A stretch of DNA of 64,000 nucleotides from Streptomyces tuirus (GTDB lineage: Bacteria; Actinomycetota; Actinomycetes; Streptomycetales; Streptomycetaceae), in contig JAGTPG010000002.1 of the NCBI GenBank assembly GCA_018195615.1, forward strand, positions 3,352,501-3,416,500. Reading direction: 5' to 3'. The stretch's first letter is position 1; each line of letters starts with the position of its first letter. The translations under genes were made by a program, and so were the position numbers. Below are positions 55,973-63,727 of the stretch, piece by piece. A model generated the notes under the pieces. That model made no database searches and was not told the DNA's origin. It was given only the letters and a program-made list of their open reading frames with translations.

Positions 55973-57100
55973 ATGAGTGGACTCAGGGCAGCAAGAACGG
56001 CACGGGCCTGGTCACAGGAGCATCTGGTGCGGGAGATCGAGCGCCATGCACGTCAGCACATGCTCACCGTCGCCTCCACCGCGAGTTTGCGAGTGTACGT
56101 CTCGGAATGGGAGAACGGCCGACGAACGATCTCCGGCTACTACGCCAAGATCCTTCGCGCCCTCCTCGGCATCACTGACGCCGAGCTCGGAGGCGGAGGG
56201 CAGCCGCCGGCACCTGCAACTGCGGACGGCTACGACGAGCTGATAGACCGGATCGACGAGGCGCGGAACGTCAGCCTGACCATGGTGAAGACGTTCATGG
56301 ACCAGACTGAACTGCTCCGGACCATCGACCGTCAGATGGGCGCCGCAAGCCTGGTCGACCAGATGACTGCCCACCTGACGCGACTGGAGGACGCCCTTAC
56401 CTTCGCCGTGCTCCCGGAGACCCGGCGCCCGGTCGCTCTGGCCCTGACCGGTGCGGCAACGCTCGCGGCCTGGCAGGCACTTGACGTCGGAGCCGTCGAA
56501 CGAGCCTGGCGTCACTACGAGCTGGGGAAACGCGCCGCCCAAGAGGCCGAGGAACCTATGTACCTCGCCCACGCCACCGCCGAACAGGCATATGTGCTCT
56601 GCGACGCCGGGCGCCCCGAAATGGCGGTGCACCTCGTTCGCGAAGCACAGCGTCTCGGAGGGCAGGGCATCTCCCCGCGTCTCAAGGCGTGGCTGCACGC
56701 CGCCGAAGCAGAGATCTGCGCCCGGGCTGGGCTCCAGGAAGACTGCCGACGGGCCCTTGACCTTGCAATGCGTTACCTGCCCGCAGGAGAAGAAGCCCGT
56801 GATCCGGACATGCTGAGCATCTTCCTGAACGAAGGCCATCTCACCAGGTGGCGCGGGAATGCACTCGCCCTGATTGGCGACGGCGAGGCGGTAGACAACC
56901 TGTACGCCGCACTGGAGACGACCGATCCCACATTCGTGAGAGCGTCGGCCGGACTCCACTGCGACCTGGCCCAAGCACACCTGGCCCGCGGGGAGCACGA
57001 CCAAGCCCGAAAGCACCTGCGGCAAGCCCGGCTCGTGGCAAGTCGAACCAAGTCAGTACGTCACAGGCGCCGAATCGAGCAGCTCACGCAGCGGTTGTAG
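55973..57100 (+). CDS. XRE-family regulator with TPR-like helical repeats
   Basis: A 375-residue protein. The N-terminal helix-turn-helix spans SGLRAARTARAWSQEHLVRE to VSEWENGRRTISGYYAKILR. The rest is a TPR-like helical array (RAWRHYELGKRAAQEAEEPM, HCDLAQAHLARGEHDQARKH). Such XRE-TPR proteins are common beside streptomycete conjugative elements and often sense a small signal. The nearest AGGAGG is 14 bases from the ATG, an unusually long gap. Divergent from the tra operon across the palindromes at 55744. Its 3' end overlaps the convergent GntR-Nudix gene. Confidence 0.82.
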   Translation: MSGLRAARTARAWSQEHLVREIERHARQHMLTVASTASLRVYVSEWENGRRTISGYYAKILRALLGITDAELGGGGQPPAPATADGYDELIDRIDEARNVSLTMVKTFMDQTELLRTIDRQMGAASLVDQMTAHLTRLEDALTFAVLPETRRPVALALTGAATLAAWQALDVGAVERAWRHYELGKRAAQEAEEPMYLAHATAEQAYVLCDAGRPEMAVHLVREAQRLGGQGISPRLKAWLHAAEAEICARAGLQEDCRRALDLAMRYLPAGEEARDPDMLSIFLNEGHLTRWRGNALALIGDGEAVDNLYAALETTDPTFVRASAGLHCDLAQAHLARGEHDQARKHLRQARLVASRTKSVRHRRRIEQLTQRL

Positions 57101-57920
57101 GCGCCGCGCCGCGCCCTCGTGTAGCCAGCACGTGGAGGAGGGCGACCAACGTGCCGGACCCCATCAGCTCACCACGAGCCATCAGGCCGGGAATGTCAGA
57201 GAGCGGCACCCAGGCGACGTGCCCTGCCTCTTCCAGGTCGGTCGGTTCCCCGACGAGCTTCGCTCCCTCACCGACGAAGATGTCGTGAGGTGAGTCGACC
57301 ATGCCGACCATGGGCTGGTAAGTGACCACGTGCTTCAGGGCGTTCGGCCGCCATCCGGTCTCTTCCTCGACCTCACGCAGGGCGGTCTGAAGTGGGTCTT
57401 CCTCCTGCTCGACGATGCCGCCCGGCAGTTCCCAGCCGAAGGCATCCGGGACGAAGCGGTACCGCCACATCATGAGCACTCGGTCTTGGTCGTCAATGAC
57501 GGCGGCGATGGCCACATGCTGAAGCTTGACGACATGGTGCTCGAAACGATCCACGCCGGGCGGCTCGACGTCGACGAGGCTCAGCTTCACCCATCGGTTG
57601 TCATACAGCGTCCGCTCACCGTGGATCTGCCATGGCTCGACATCCGCCGGCGCCTCAGTGGTCACAGATCGATCCGGTACCCGGTATGAGCTACGGCCGT
57701 GCACCTCGACGACACCCTCAGCAACCAGCCTGGCCAGTACTTGGCGCAGAGCGGTACGGCCGATCTCCAAGTCCTCCGACAGGGTCCGCTCGGACGGAAG
57801 CTTGGAGCTCGGCGAGTACCTGCCCTCAGCGATCCACTCACGAATCGTGCGGTAGACCCGCTCCGACTTCGGTCCCATCCGGCGAGCACGCTCCTGTCGT
57901 CCTGCTATGTCGGCCAGCAC
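57084..57920 (-). CDS. GntR winged-helix and Nudix hydrolase fusion (KorSA/Pif-like)
   Basis: A 278-residue protein. Residues ~20-85 are a GntR helix-turn-helix (RVYRTIREWIAEGRYSPSSK, LSEDLEIGRTALRQVLARLV). Residues ~110-260 are a Nudix domain with box GGIVEQEEDPLQ followed by TALREVEEETGW. In pSAM2 the GntR repressor KorSA and the Nudix immunity factor Pif are separate proteins encoded near each other; here both functions appear joined, which is inference. A perfect 18-bp palindrome lies just upstream. The start is either GTG 57920 (no clear ribosome site) or ATG 57878. Confidence 0.82.
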   Translation of the reverse strand: MLADIAGRQERARRMGPKSERVYRTIREWIAEGRYSPSSKLPSERTLSEDLEIGRTALRQVLARLVAEGVVEVHGRSSYRVPDRSVTTEAPADVEPWQIHGERTLYDNRWVKLSLVDVEPPGVDRFEHHVVKLQHVAIAAVIDDQDRVLMMWRYRFVPDAFGWELPGGIVEQEEDPLQTALREVEEETGWRPNALKHVVTYQPMVGMVDSPHDIFVGEGAKLVGEPTDLEEAGHVAWVPLSDIPGLMARGELMGSGTLVALLHVLATRGRGAAPTTAA

Positions 57921-57934
57921 AACTGTAGCCGGGA

Positions 57935-57952
57935 CCTACTCACGTGAGTAGG
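57935..57952 (-). promoter_or_regulatory. 18-bp palindromic operator of the GntR-Nudix gene
   Basis: cctactcacgtgagtagg is a perfect palindrome 15 bp upstream of the GTG start, the expected autoregulatory site of a KorSA-type GntR repressor. Confidence 0.75.
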
Positions 57953-58332
57953 TGAGCGTCAGCGCCGATGATCAGTCCAGCGCGGTAGGAGTTTCCCTAC
58001 GTTCATCAAGTGCCCGCGCACGGCGCGGGCGCGCGCCGCCTCTGCGGCGCGGCCTGCCTCCTGTCTGCGCCCCGGCTGGCCGCGCCCGGCGGCGCGCTCG
58101 GCGGCTGCGGGCATGAAGTGGGAGACACCCTCGGTGGCTGGGGCGGTCGGCTCCACGACTTTAGGCAGCCACCATGGGGCGAGCCTCGAAGATCATGGCC
58201 CCAACGTCGTGCTTTAACGGGCAGGTCCACAGACTGCCCGACGCGCCGGAAGCTTACGGGGCCATGATCACTCGCCCCATGGCAGCTCCAGCCCAAAGTC
58301 GCTCCGCCGACCGCGTGGTGACGCACAGGCTC
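57953..58332. other. Non-coding GC-rich stretch, possible transfer locus
   Basis: 380 bp between the GntR-Nudix and GNAT genes. 58010-58110 is extremely GC-rich, dominated by GCGC and CGCC with small hairpins (gccgc-ctct-gcggc), and has no convincing gene. Its place beside the korSA-like gene would suit a cis-acting transfer or origin region. It also contains repeat A of the 27-bp motif. Confidence 0.35.
58286..58312 (-). repeat. 27-bp recurring motif, copy A
   Basis: ctccagcccaaa then gtcg then ctccgccgacc. It lies 21 bp beyond the 3' end of the GNAT gene. Same motif at 59109 and 62073. Confidence 0.7.
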
Positions 58333-58869
58333 TCAGGAGGATGGCCCCAAGACCAGCTGCATACGGAGATAGTTCGCGTGGCCGGGGCCGGGCCGGCAGT
58401 GCCCATCAGGCTTCCATCCATGCCGGGCGTAGAAGGCCTGGGCTCGGCTGTTGCGCTCCCATGCTTCGAGCACCCCACCCGTCAGAGAAGCATCGCGAAG
58501 GAGCTGCACAAAGGCGGCGTGCAACTGGCTACCGATCCCCTGCCCCCAGCGCCCGGGGCGGACGTGGATCTGGTGAAGTTGGCCGACGGCCGAGGCATCC
58601 AAGTCAGCCTCCAGCGGAGGGCCCATCGCCAAGATGCCCACGATCTCACTCTCGCGCACGGCGCACAGCACTGTCCGGGTGTCGTCCTGCACAGCACGCA
58701 TCCACATTTCTCGTCGAACAGAGCGTGCCTCAGGAGAGGTGAGCTCCGTCTCTGATAATCCTCCTGCCTGGTAATACGCTGTGCGCGCTTGAGTATGCAG
58801 GTCAACGATCGGGTCCAGGTCGTCAAGGCTCGCAGTTCGCAGCAAGGTCTGGGAAGTCGTCACGATCAT
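58333..58869 (-). CDS. GNAT-family N-acetyltransferase
   Basis: About 178 residues of the GNAT fold. The acetyl-CoA-binding segment is IHVRPGRWGQGIGSQLHAAF (RxxGxG/A), and the C-terminal strand contains LEAWERNSRAQAFYARHGWK. ATG 58869 follows AAGGTAGG. It lies outside the conserved transfer core as cargo. The substrate may be a small molecule such as an antibiotic or a protein terminus; nothing in the sequence decides. Confidence 0.82.
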   Translation of the reverse strand: MIVTTSQTLLRTASLDDLDPIVDLHTQARTAYYQAGGLSETELTSPEARSVRREMWMRAVQDDTRTVLCAVRESEIVGILAMGPPLEADLDASAVGQLHQIHVRPGRWGQGIGSQLHAAFVQLLRDASLTGGVLEAWERNSRAQAFYARHGWKPDGHCRPGPGHANYLRMQLVLGPSS

Positions 58870-59108
58870 CTGACGCACCTACCTTGATGTGCAGTTCCCC
58901 GCCCACAACTCCATCTCCATGGCGAGGGGCTGTGTGCCCCCTGCGTGCCCGGTCGAGGAGCGAGCGTCGGGGAACGACGGGGAGCAGCGGCGAGCTCGCC
59001 CCGAAGACGCAGGTCAGAGTCTCGGCAGCTCAGCCAGCACCCGCATACGCGATCTTCCAAACAGGTGCTCCAAGACCTGGGTAGTGACGCTTGACTCGGT
59101 CATTAAAA

Positions 59109-59135
59109 CTCCAGCCCAAAGCCGCTCCGCCAACC
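59109..59135 (-). repeat. 27-bp recurring motif, copy B
   Basis: ctccagcccaaa then gccg then ctccgccaacc. It lies 48 bp beyond the 3' end of the pentapeptide-repeat gene, in a 313-bp stretch (58870-59182) with no other feature. Confidence 0.7.
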
Positions 59136-59182
59136 TCACATGTCAGTGCACTCGTTGTCGACAGCCGACCCCCCTAGCCAGA

Positions 59183-60288
59183 TCAGGGTTGAGCTTGTCG
59201 CCGAGACTCCAACCAGGCCAATCTTTCGGCCTCACATTCTTCAATCCGTGCCTCAACACGTGCATCCTGACACATCTCGACTGGAAGCTTTGTCGACCGG
59301 AATATGCGAGCCATCAAGACTTGATCAATACTCAAGAAATTGACGGCCTCCAAATTCGCTTCAGTTAAGTCGGAATTTTCCAGGAGGACTTCACTCATAT
59401 CAGCACCGGAGAAATCAACCCGCCGTAGAGTCGAGTGTTTGATTTTCGCTCCGTGTAGCCGGGTATTTCGCAGGTCGGAGCCGCTCAGGTCGCAGACCGA
59501 AAGATCGGCCCAACAGAAATCGGCCCCATTGAAGCATGAATCTTGAAGCTGCGCCCCAAAGAAGTCGACCATATAAAACTGCGCACCGTCCAGTCGGGCA
59601 TCACGCATATCAACATGCTTTAGGGTGTGGCAGTACAATTCGACACCGCGCAGGTCCACCTTCGTAAGGTTCACGCGCTCCAAGCCCCCTTCATCTTCTA
59701 GCTCCTGGCGGTCAGGTCGCCTCCCAAGCACCTCCATCGCCGCCTGAAGATCACCCACGAGGCGTTCCCGGCGACCACCGCCGTCGCCTCCCCCCTCTCC
59801 TTCTGCACCATTTACGACCGCATCCTCCTTCCGCGCATGCTCACGAATAAAGGCAGAAAGAACTTCAACCACCGTATTATGGTCGCGCTCAGAATCACGC
59901 ATGATCCGCTCAAGTGCATAAATTCCCCCAAGCGTTCAGTCAGCACACTAGAAGCCAGCAACTTGACTGCCGCGATGTAGCGCTCAGTAACTTGCCCCTC
60001 TCGCTCGATATCAGCGTCGCGCTCATCCTTTTTTCGGTTATGTCGCAGCGTAAGAGCAGCAATAACACCACCAAACACCGCCACCATGGAGGCCCGAAAG
60101 CCAGTGATTACCACACCGTCGGCTGGCTGGAGATTATCGTGCCTCAAATGTGCACCATCAAGCCACCAAGGGCCTCGCCACAAAAGCAGCGCGAACGCCG
60201 CAGCCCCTACTACTACCGCAACATGCTTCCAATAACTCCCTGCCGCAGCCTTGCAGGCCCGCAGGACCATCCCCCACTTTTTCTTCAT
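59183..60288 (-). CDS. Membrane-anchored pentapeptide-repeat protein, one frameshift
   Basis: About 368 residues once a break near 59930 is repaired (TERLGGIYALERIMRDSE). N-terminal spans (YWKHVAVVVGAAAFALLLW; ITGFRASMVAVFGGVIAAL) lead to a basic cytoplasmic stretch (RHNRKKDERDADIEREGQ). The C-terminal half is a right-handed pentapeptide helix: VNLTKVDLRGVEL, CFNGADFCWADLSVCDLSG, RVDFSGADMSEVLLENSDL. Codon use and lower GC (much AT-richer than the transfer genes) point to separate acquisition. Similar membrane pentapeptide proteins occur in accessory regions; function unknown. Confidence 0.78.
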
Positions 60289-60871
60289 GCGACTGGTTAT
60301 AGCAGGAGCAACCCGCGAATGGGCGCGCTTCCCTCATCCAGCATTAGCTATCCACCAGAGAACCGCTGAGGGCCTGACCGAGCCCGCGATCGCGTCCGAC
60401 GACAGTGACGCCAGCGCTGACGGCAACGAGTACGGACGTAGGCAGATCGCCGTGAACCTGAGCAGGACTGCTCCCTGGGCGCCAACCCGGCACCGGCGCC
60501 ATTGCCTGCTTCTAAAGCACCCGGTCAGCAGAAGCGCCCTCCCGGGCCGCCCTAGGGCCGTGGAAGGGCGCTCAGTGTTGACCAACGTCGACAGCTGCCG
60601 ACAGCTCAGCAGCAGGTCAGGGCATTGATCGATAAGGCGACCGCAGGTCAGGGCCGCCGATGATCAGTTGTGGCTGTGCAGGTCATCGGCCACCGAGCGT
60701 CTGTATGGAAACCGTCGACGCAGTACGGTGCTGTTCGCAGACAGCTCACAGCCTTCGCTGTCCTTGCCCTTGACCCGCACGCTTCAACGCACTTGACGTG
60801 CGCACGCGCCCCAGGCACAGCGCTGCATGCGGGACTGTGGGCCGGCGCAGTCGATCCCTCCTCTGTAGCGG
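60289..60871. other. Non-coding stretch
   Basis: 583 bp in which I see no supported gene. Open frames here lack ribosome sites and recognisable features. A 14-bp string cgccgatgatcagt near 60655 also occurs near 57966, 2.7 kb away. Confidence 0.4.
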
Positions 60872-61654
60872 TCAGCTGTCCTCGGGGATGTCGCTAACGC
60901 CGTCGGAGTCCGCTTCAGTGGTAGTGCCGGTGACGCGGTCGTGTGCCTTCTCTGCGACGACCATCACGAGCGCTACCAATCCGCTTAGCTCCAGGAACTT
61001 GCCGAGGATGCCAGCAGCGGTCTCGTTGGAGAATGTCACCGTCATCAAGGACGTCATGATGACGGCACCTACATATAGAGCAAACTGCTTGCGGCTCACC
61101 TCGACCGGAAGGTACTCGATGGCTTCAGAGGTGGTGAAGTCACGGACGGTGTCCACCAGCTCGGCCACCAGTTCCTCGGGAACGTCGCCCGCGGCCGTGG
61201 CCCGGTAGCTCTCTTCCACTGCGGCTGCGGCGGTCGTGAGCTGAGCCTGACTGAGGGTACGGAGCCCCTCAACCGTGCTCAGCAATTGGGACAGGTCGGC
61301 GGCGCCGACAGTCAGTCTGAGGTTGGCCTGCATCCGTCGCTGGCCTTCAGCGAACGAAAGCAAGGCCCTGGACAGGCCGGTCATGTCGAGGTTGGCCTGC
61401 ATCCGTCGCTGGCCTTCAGCGAACGAAAGCAAGGCCCTGGACAGGCCGGCCATGTCGAGGTTGGCCTGCATCCGTCGCTGGCCTTCAGCGAACGAAAGCA
61501 AGGCCCTGGACAGGCCGGCCATGTCGAGGTTGGCCTGCATCCGTCGCTGGCCTTCAGCGAACGAAAGCAAGGCCCTGGACAGGCCGGCCAGGGCCAGGGG
61601 GTCGACGCGAAGGAGTTGCGGCGATGTCTCGCGCACCTCGGGTGTGGTGGCCAT
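60872..61654 (-). CDS. Membrane protein with four near-identical 23-residue repeats
   Basis: About 260 residues. ATG 61654 (ATTPEVRETSPQLLRVDPLA) follows AAGGTG. Residues ~22-113 are four copies of AGLSRALLSFAEGQRRMQAN-LDM, amphipathic helices likely to form a coiled coil or helical rod. The region after them (LSQLLSTVEGLRTLSQAQLT, AVEESYRATAAGDVPEE) is also helical. Two C-terminal spans (QFALYVGAVIMTSLMTVTF; LSGLVALVMVVAEKA) anchor it. The DNA repeats are almost identical, so they arose recently. I recognise no family. Confidence 0.65.
   Translation of the reverse strand: MATTPEVRETSPQLLRVDPLALAGLSRALLSFAEGQRRMQANLDMAGLSRALLSFAEGQRRMQANLDMAGLSRALLSFAEGQRRMQANLDMTGLSRALLSFAEGQRRMQANLRLTVGAADLSQLLSTVEGLRTLSQAQLTTAAAAVEESYRATAAGDVPEELVAELVDTVRDFTTSEAIEYLPVEVSRKQFALYVGAVIMTSLMTVTFSNETAAGILGKFLELSGLVALVMVVAEKAHDRVTGTTTEADSDGVSDIPEDS
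61319..61590. repeat. 69-bp tandem repeat, 3.9 copies
   Basis: Copies start at 61319, 61388, 61457 and 61526, nearly identical in sequence (one T/C difference at the first junction). The unit is 23 codons, encoding the AGLSRALLSFAEGQ repeats. Perfect conservation at silent sites indicates recent expansion. Confidence 0.92.
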
Positions 61655-61930
61655 GCCGGTCACCTTGCCACAGCGCGGGCGGGCCGGGATGTGGGGTCTG
61701 CAATTCGCGAGCGGTGAAACGGCAGAGTGTGCTTGCTGCCCTTGGTCAGCCGCCGCGCCCCTCCCCGAAGGCTGTATGGCCTCCAATGACCGATCCGCCG
61801 AGAGCCACGCATCAGAAAGCATCTGACATCCACGGCTGACATCAACGATGCCGGACGGGGGCGTACACCAGCGACTCTGTCCGGCCGTCCCACCAGTCGC
61901 CGACCGCAGCCGAAGGGGGTCAGGATAGAA

Positions 61931-61972
61931 CTCCTAAAGCGGGTGTCGCAGGTTCGAATCCTGCCGGGACAC
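61931..61972 (+). other. 3' fragment of tRNA-Arg(CCU), attachment-site scar
   Basis: From 61931 the sequence matches a tRNA from position 32: loop with U33 and anticodon CCT (61933-61935), AGCGG stem half, 5-nt variable loop, T arm gcagg-ttcgaat-cctgc (61948-61964) and acceptor half cgggaca. The 5' half is absent (61926-61930 cannot pair). Integrative elements leave such 3' ends at one boundary, so this marks the far end of an element lying to the left. Confidence 0.75.
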
Positions 61973-62072
61973 AGCCAGAAGGGGCAGCTCAGAAGGGGTT
62001 TCCTCCCAGGCTGGCCCTTAGCCGTTTCAGGCGCCGTGCCACAGGCGTGCCACTACGTCCCCTCGGCGTCCT

Positions 62073-62099
62073 CTCCAGCCCAAAATTACTCCGCCGACC
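62073..62099 (-). repeat. 27-bp recurring motif, copy C
   Basis: ctccagcccaaa then atta then ctccgccgacc. It ends 5 bp before the stop codon end of the T5orf172 gene. Confidence 0.7.
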
Positions 62100-62103
62100 T
62101 CGA

Positions 62104-62823
62104 TCACGCCTCGCCGCGCCATTCGTAGTTTGGCTGCCGAGAAATAAAGGGAATGCGGCCATACTCTGTGTATTCCTTATCGATCCACACGGCGACTTCA
62201 TGCTCAATGAAATCGAAGCACATTATGAGCGAATAGCTATCCATCTCAAGCAAGATGCGCGCGTTTTCCTCTGGATCCCGCGTCGGGTCGAAGGTCGGAC
62301 GGCCGCCACTCCCTATGAAGTCGAGATCGACTCGATCAACCTTTAGGTCGCTCGATGCGAATGATTCCTGACGCACCGTCTCCAGCGCGCAGGTCGTGAC
62401 TGTTTGAAGGTAGCCGAGGCCCACCAGGTCACGCCTTAGCCAGCGTCGACACCGGGCATCGAAGGCTGGCAATACGTTAATCCTGGTGACTTCCTCATTG
62501 TCGAGAAAAGGCGAGAAGCGTGCGATCTTTTGGAGAGCATCAATCGCCTCTTTAGCGGTGACGTGAAAGAACTCCCTACGGCCATTGACTCGCTGATGCG
62601 AGAATTTCTCATGCAGGCGCTTCTCGACCTCTGCACAGTCGGCAACCAGTTCGTCATAAGCAACGACGAAAGGCGTCGGGACTCCAGTATTACGGGAGAG
62701 ATCACTTGCGCGCGCCTTGGAAGTTCCCCTAGTCAATCCGATTTTGACCAGGTCCGGGACGGATGAGTTCACGAGGATGTAGACATATCCGGCCGTCTGC
62801 TCAGGCTCGTCGGTCATGGTCAT
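62104..62823 (-). CDS. T5orf172/GIY-YIG-type nuclease domain protein
   Basis: About 239 residues. Residues ~10-105 are a T5orf172 (GIY-YIG-like) domain: AGYVYILVNSSVPDLVKIGL with YVYIL and VKIGLT, SDLSRNTGVPTPFVVAYDEL, EKRLHEKFSHQRVNGRREFF. The C-terminal ~130 residues have no recognised domain. AT-rich codons set it apart from host genes. T5orf172 proteins occur in phages and bacterial accessory islands and are thought to act on DNA. Nuclease activity is not proven here; the canonical GIY is YVY. Confidence 0.78.
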   Translation of the reverse strand: MTMTDEPEQTAGYVYILVNSSVPDLVKIGLTRGTSKARASDLSRNTGVPTPFVVAYDELVADCAEVEKRLHEKFSHQRVNGRREFFHVTAKEAIDALQKIARFSPFLDNEEVTRINVLPAFDARCRRWLRRDLVGLGYLQTVTTCALETVRQESFASSDLKVDRVDLDFIGSGGRPTFDPTRDPEENARILLEMDSYSLIMCFDFIEHEVAVWIDKEYTEYGRIPFISRQPNYEWRGEA

Positions 62824-63175
62824 GTTGTAGCAGCAGGGACTGACAAGCCGCCTCGCCTGGGCATGCTGGGCTCGGTGCCAAGCCATGAGCAGACACCCGT
62901 ACCAAGATCTTGACGGTTGAGGGCGCTGCTCCTTCAACAACCGCCTACGCACCACTACCGCACCAGATCGAGCGGGGAACAGCGGGGAACCACGGTGAAA
63001 CTGGCCGCGCCCAACGAGGCTACGGACCATGCATTCGCCCAGGTCAGCGTTCAAAGTGGCTCCAAAGGGCCGCAGCTTCCCAAGCTGATGGCTCCATATG
63101 CGGAACTCAGCAGCCTTCGCAACCAGTTGCCCCACAGTCGCCCCCTGCGTGTACAGGCTCTGCCAGACTCGCTTC
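62824..63175. other. Non-coding stretch
   Basis: 352 bp with no convincing gene; overlapping short frames have no ribosome site or family signal. Confidence 0.4.
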
Positions 63176-63436
63176 ATGGGGCGTTGCGCTGGGGTGACAC
63201 GGCAGGGGCGAGCGTGCGGAAACCCGGCCGGATGGAACGGCTACTGCCATCTGCACGGTGGTGGAGGTCGACGCAGCCGAAGCCCACGTGTCTCTGCTCC
63301 TCCACGACTTCCGCGCATGCCGGCGCGTCAGGTACCGCAGCCACATGGCAGGCGGAGAGGCTGGTTCTGGTGGCTGAGGTGGCTCTTCATGGGTTGGTTC
63401 GAGGCACTGCGTAACGCGGTAAGCCGACGCTCATAA
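63176..63436 (+). CDS. Small Cys/His zinc-binding protein with hydrophobic tail
   Basis: An 86-residue frame from ATG 63176. It begins GRCAGVTRQGRACGNPAGWN-GYCHLHGG, a Cys-x(9)-Cys-x(9)-Cys-x-x-His pattern seen in small phage and plasmid zinc proteins. A basic middle leads to an aromatic hydrophobic tail (GWFWWLRWLFMGWFEALRNA) that may sit on a membrane. No ribosome site is obvious, so the call is tentative. Confidence 0.5.
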   Translation: MGRCAGVTRQGRACGNPAGWNGYCHLHGGGGRRSRSPRVSAPPRLPRMPARQVPQPHGRRRGWFWWLRWLFMGWFEALRNAVSRRS

Positions 63437-63475
63437 CGGTGCTGGCTGGGCCGTCCCTGGGCCGTCCGGGGCCGC
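63431..63475 (-). pseudogene. Integrase C-terminal tail remnant
   Basis: The minus strand reads RAAPDGPGTAQPAPL-stop, close to the end of the intact AICE integrase (PDGPETAQAA-stop). Sequence before it is unrelated. It is probably the last ~15 codons of another integrase, a scar of a further element. Short match, so uncertain. Confidence 0.35.
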
Positions 63476-63678
63476 TCGACAGTGGCCAATGACGACCAAC
63501 GACGACCGCCAGGCGCACGATCCCACCGCCCCTGAGCAGCAAAAACCCAGCTCACCAAGATCCCCGACAAGACCCAGGGCAAGAAGACAGGTCTTGGCTC
63601 ACCGTTTGAGACTCCACCGACCTGACCTCACAAGAGCCTCACGTCCAGGGGTATTTCAGCGACCCTGCACATTACTCG

Positions 63679-63692
63679 CAGCACATGTGCTG
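63679..63692 (+). promoter_or_regulatory. 14-bp palindrome upstream of the DUF4365-like gene
   Basis: cagcacatgtgctg is a perfect palindrome 35 bp before the GTG; acatgtgc recurs at 63709-63716. A repressor operator is likely. Confidence 0.5.
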
Positions 63693-63727
63693 TGATCTTA
63701 TGCGAGAACATGTGCCCAGGAGGATGC

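Noticed and set aside
57959..58156. 65-codon minus-strand frame in the GC-rich block
   Set aside because: Composition follows the GCGC-rich DNA, with no ribosome site or recognisable features.
60251..60628. 125-codon plus-strand frame overlapping the pentapeptide gene start
   Set aside because: No ribosome site, no domain, and it overlaps the real membrane-protein start on the other strand.
61319..61590. CRISPR-like array
   Set aside because: The repeats are contiguous 69-bp coding units with no variable spacers.
61275..61826. Plus-strand frame with repeats opposite the 69-bp repeat gene
   Set aside because: Its repeat (LACIRRWPSANESKALDRPA) is only the reverse of the repeat DNA; the minus strand has the ribosome site and membrane spans.
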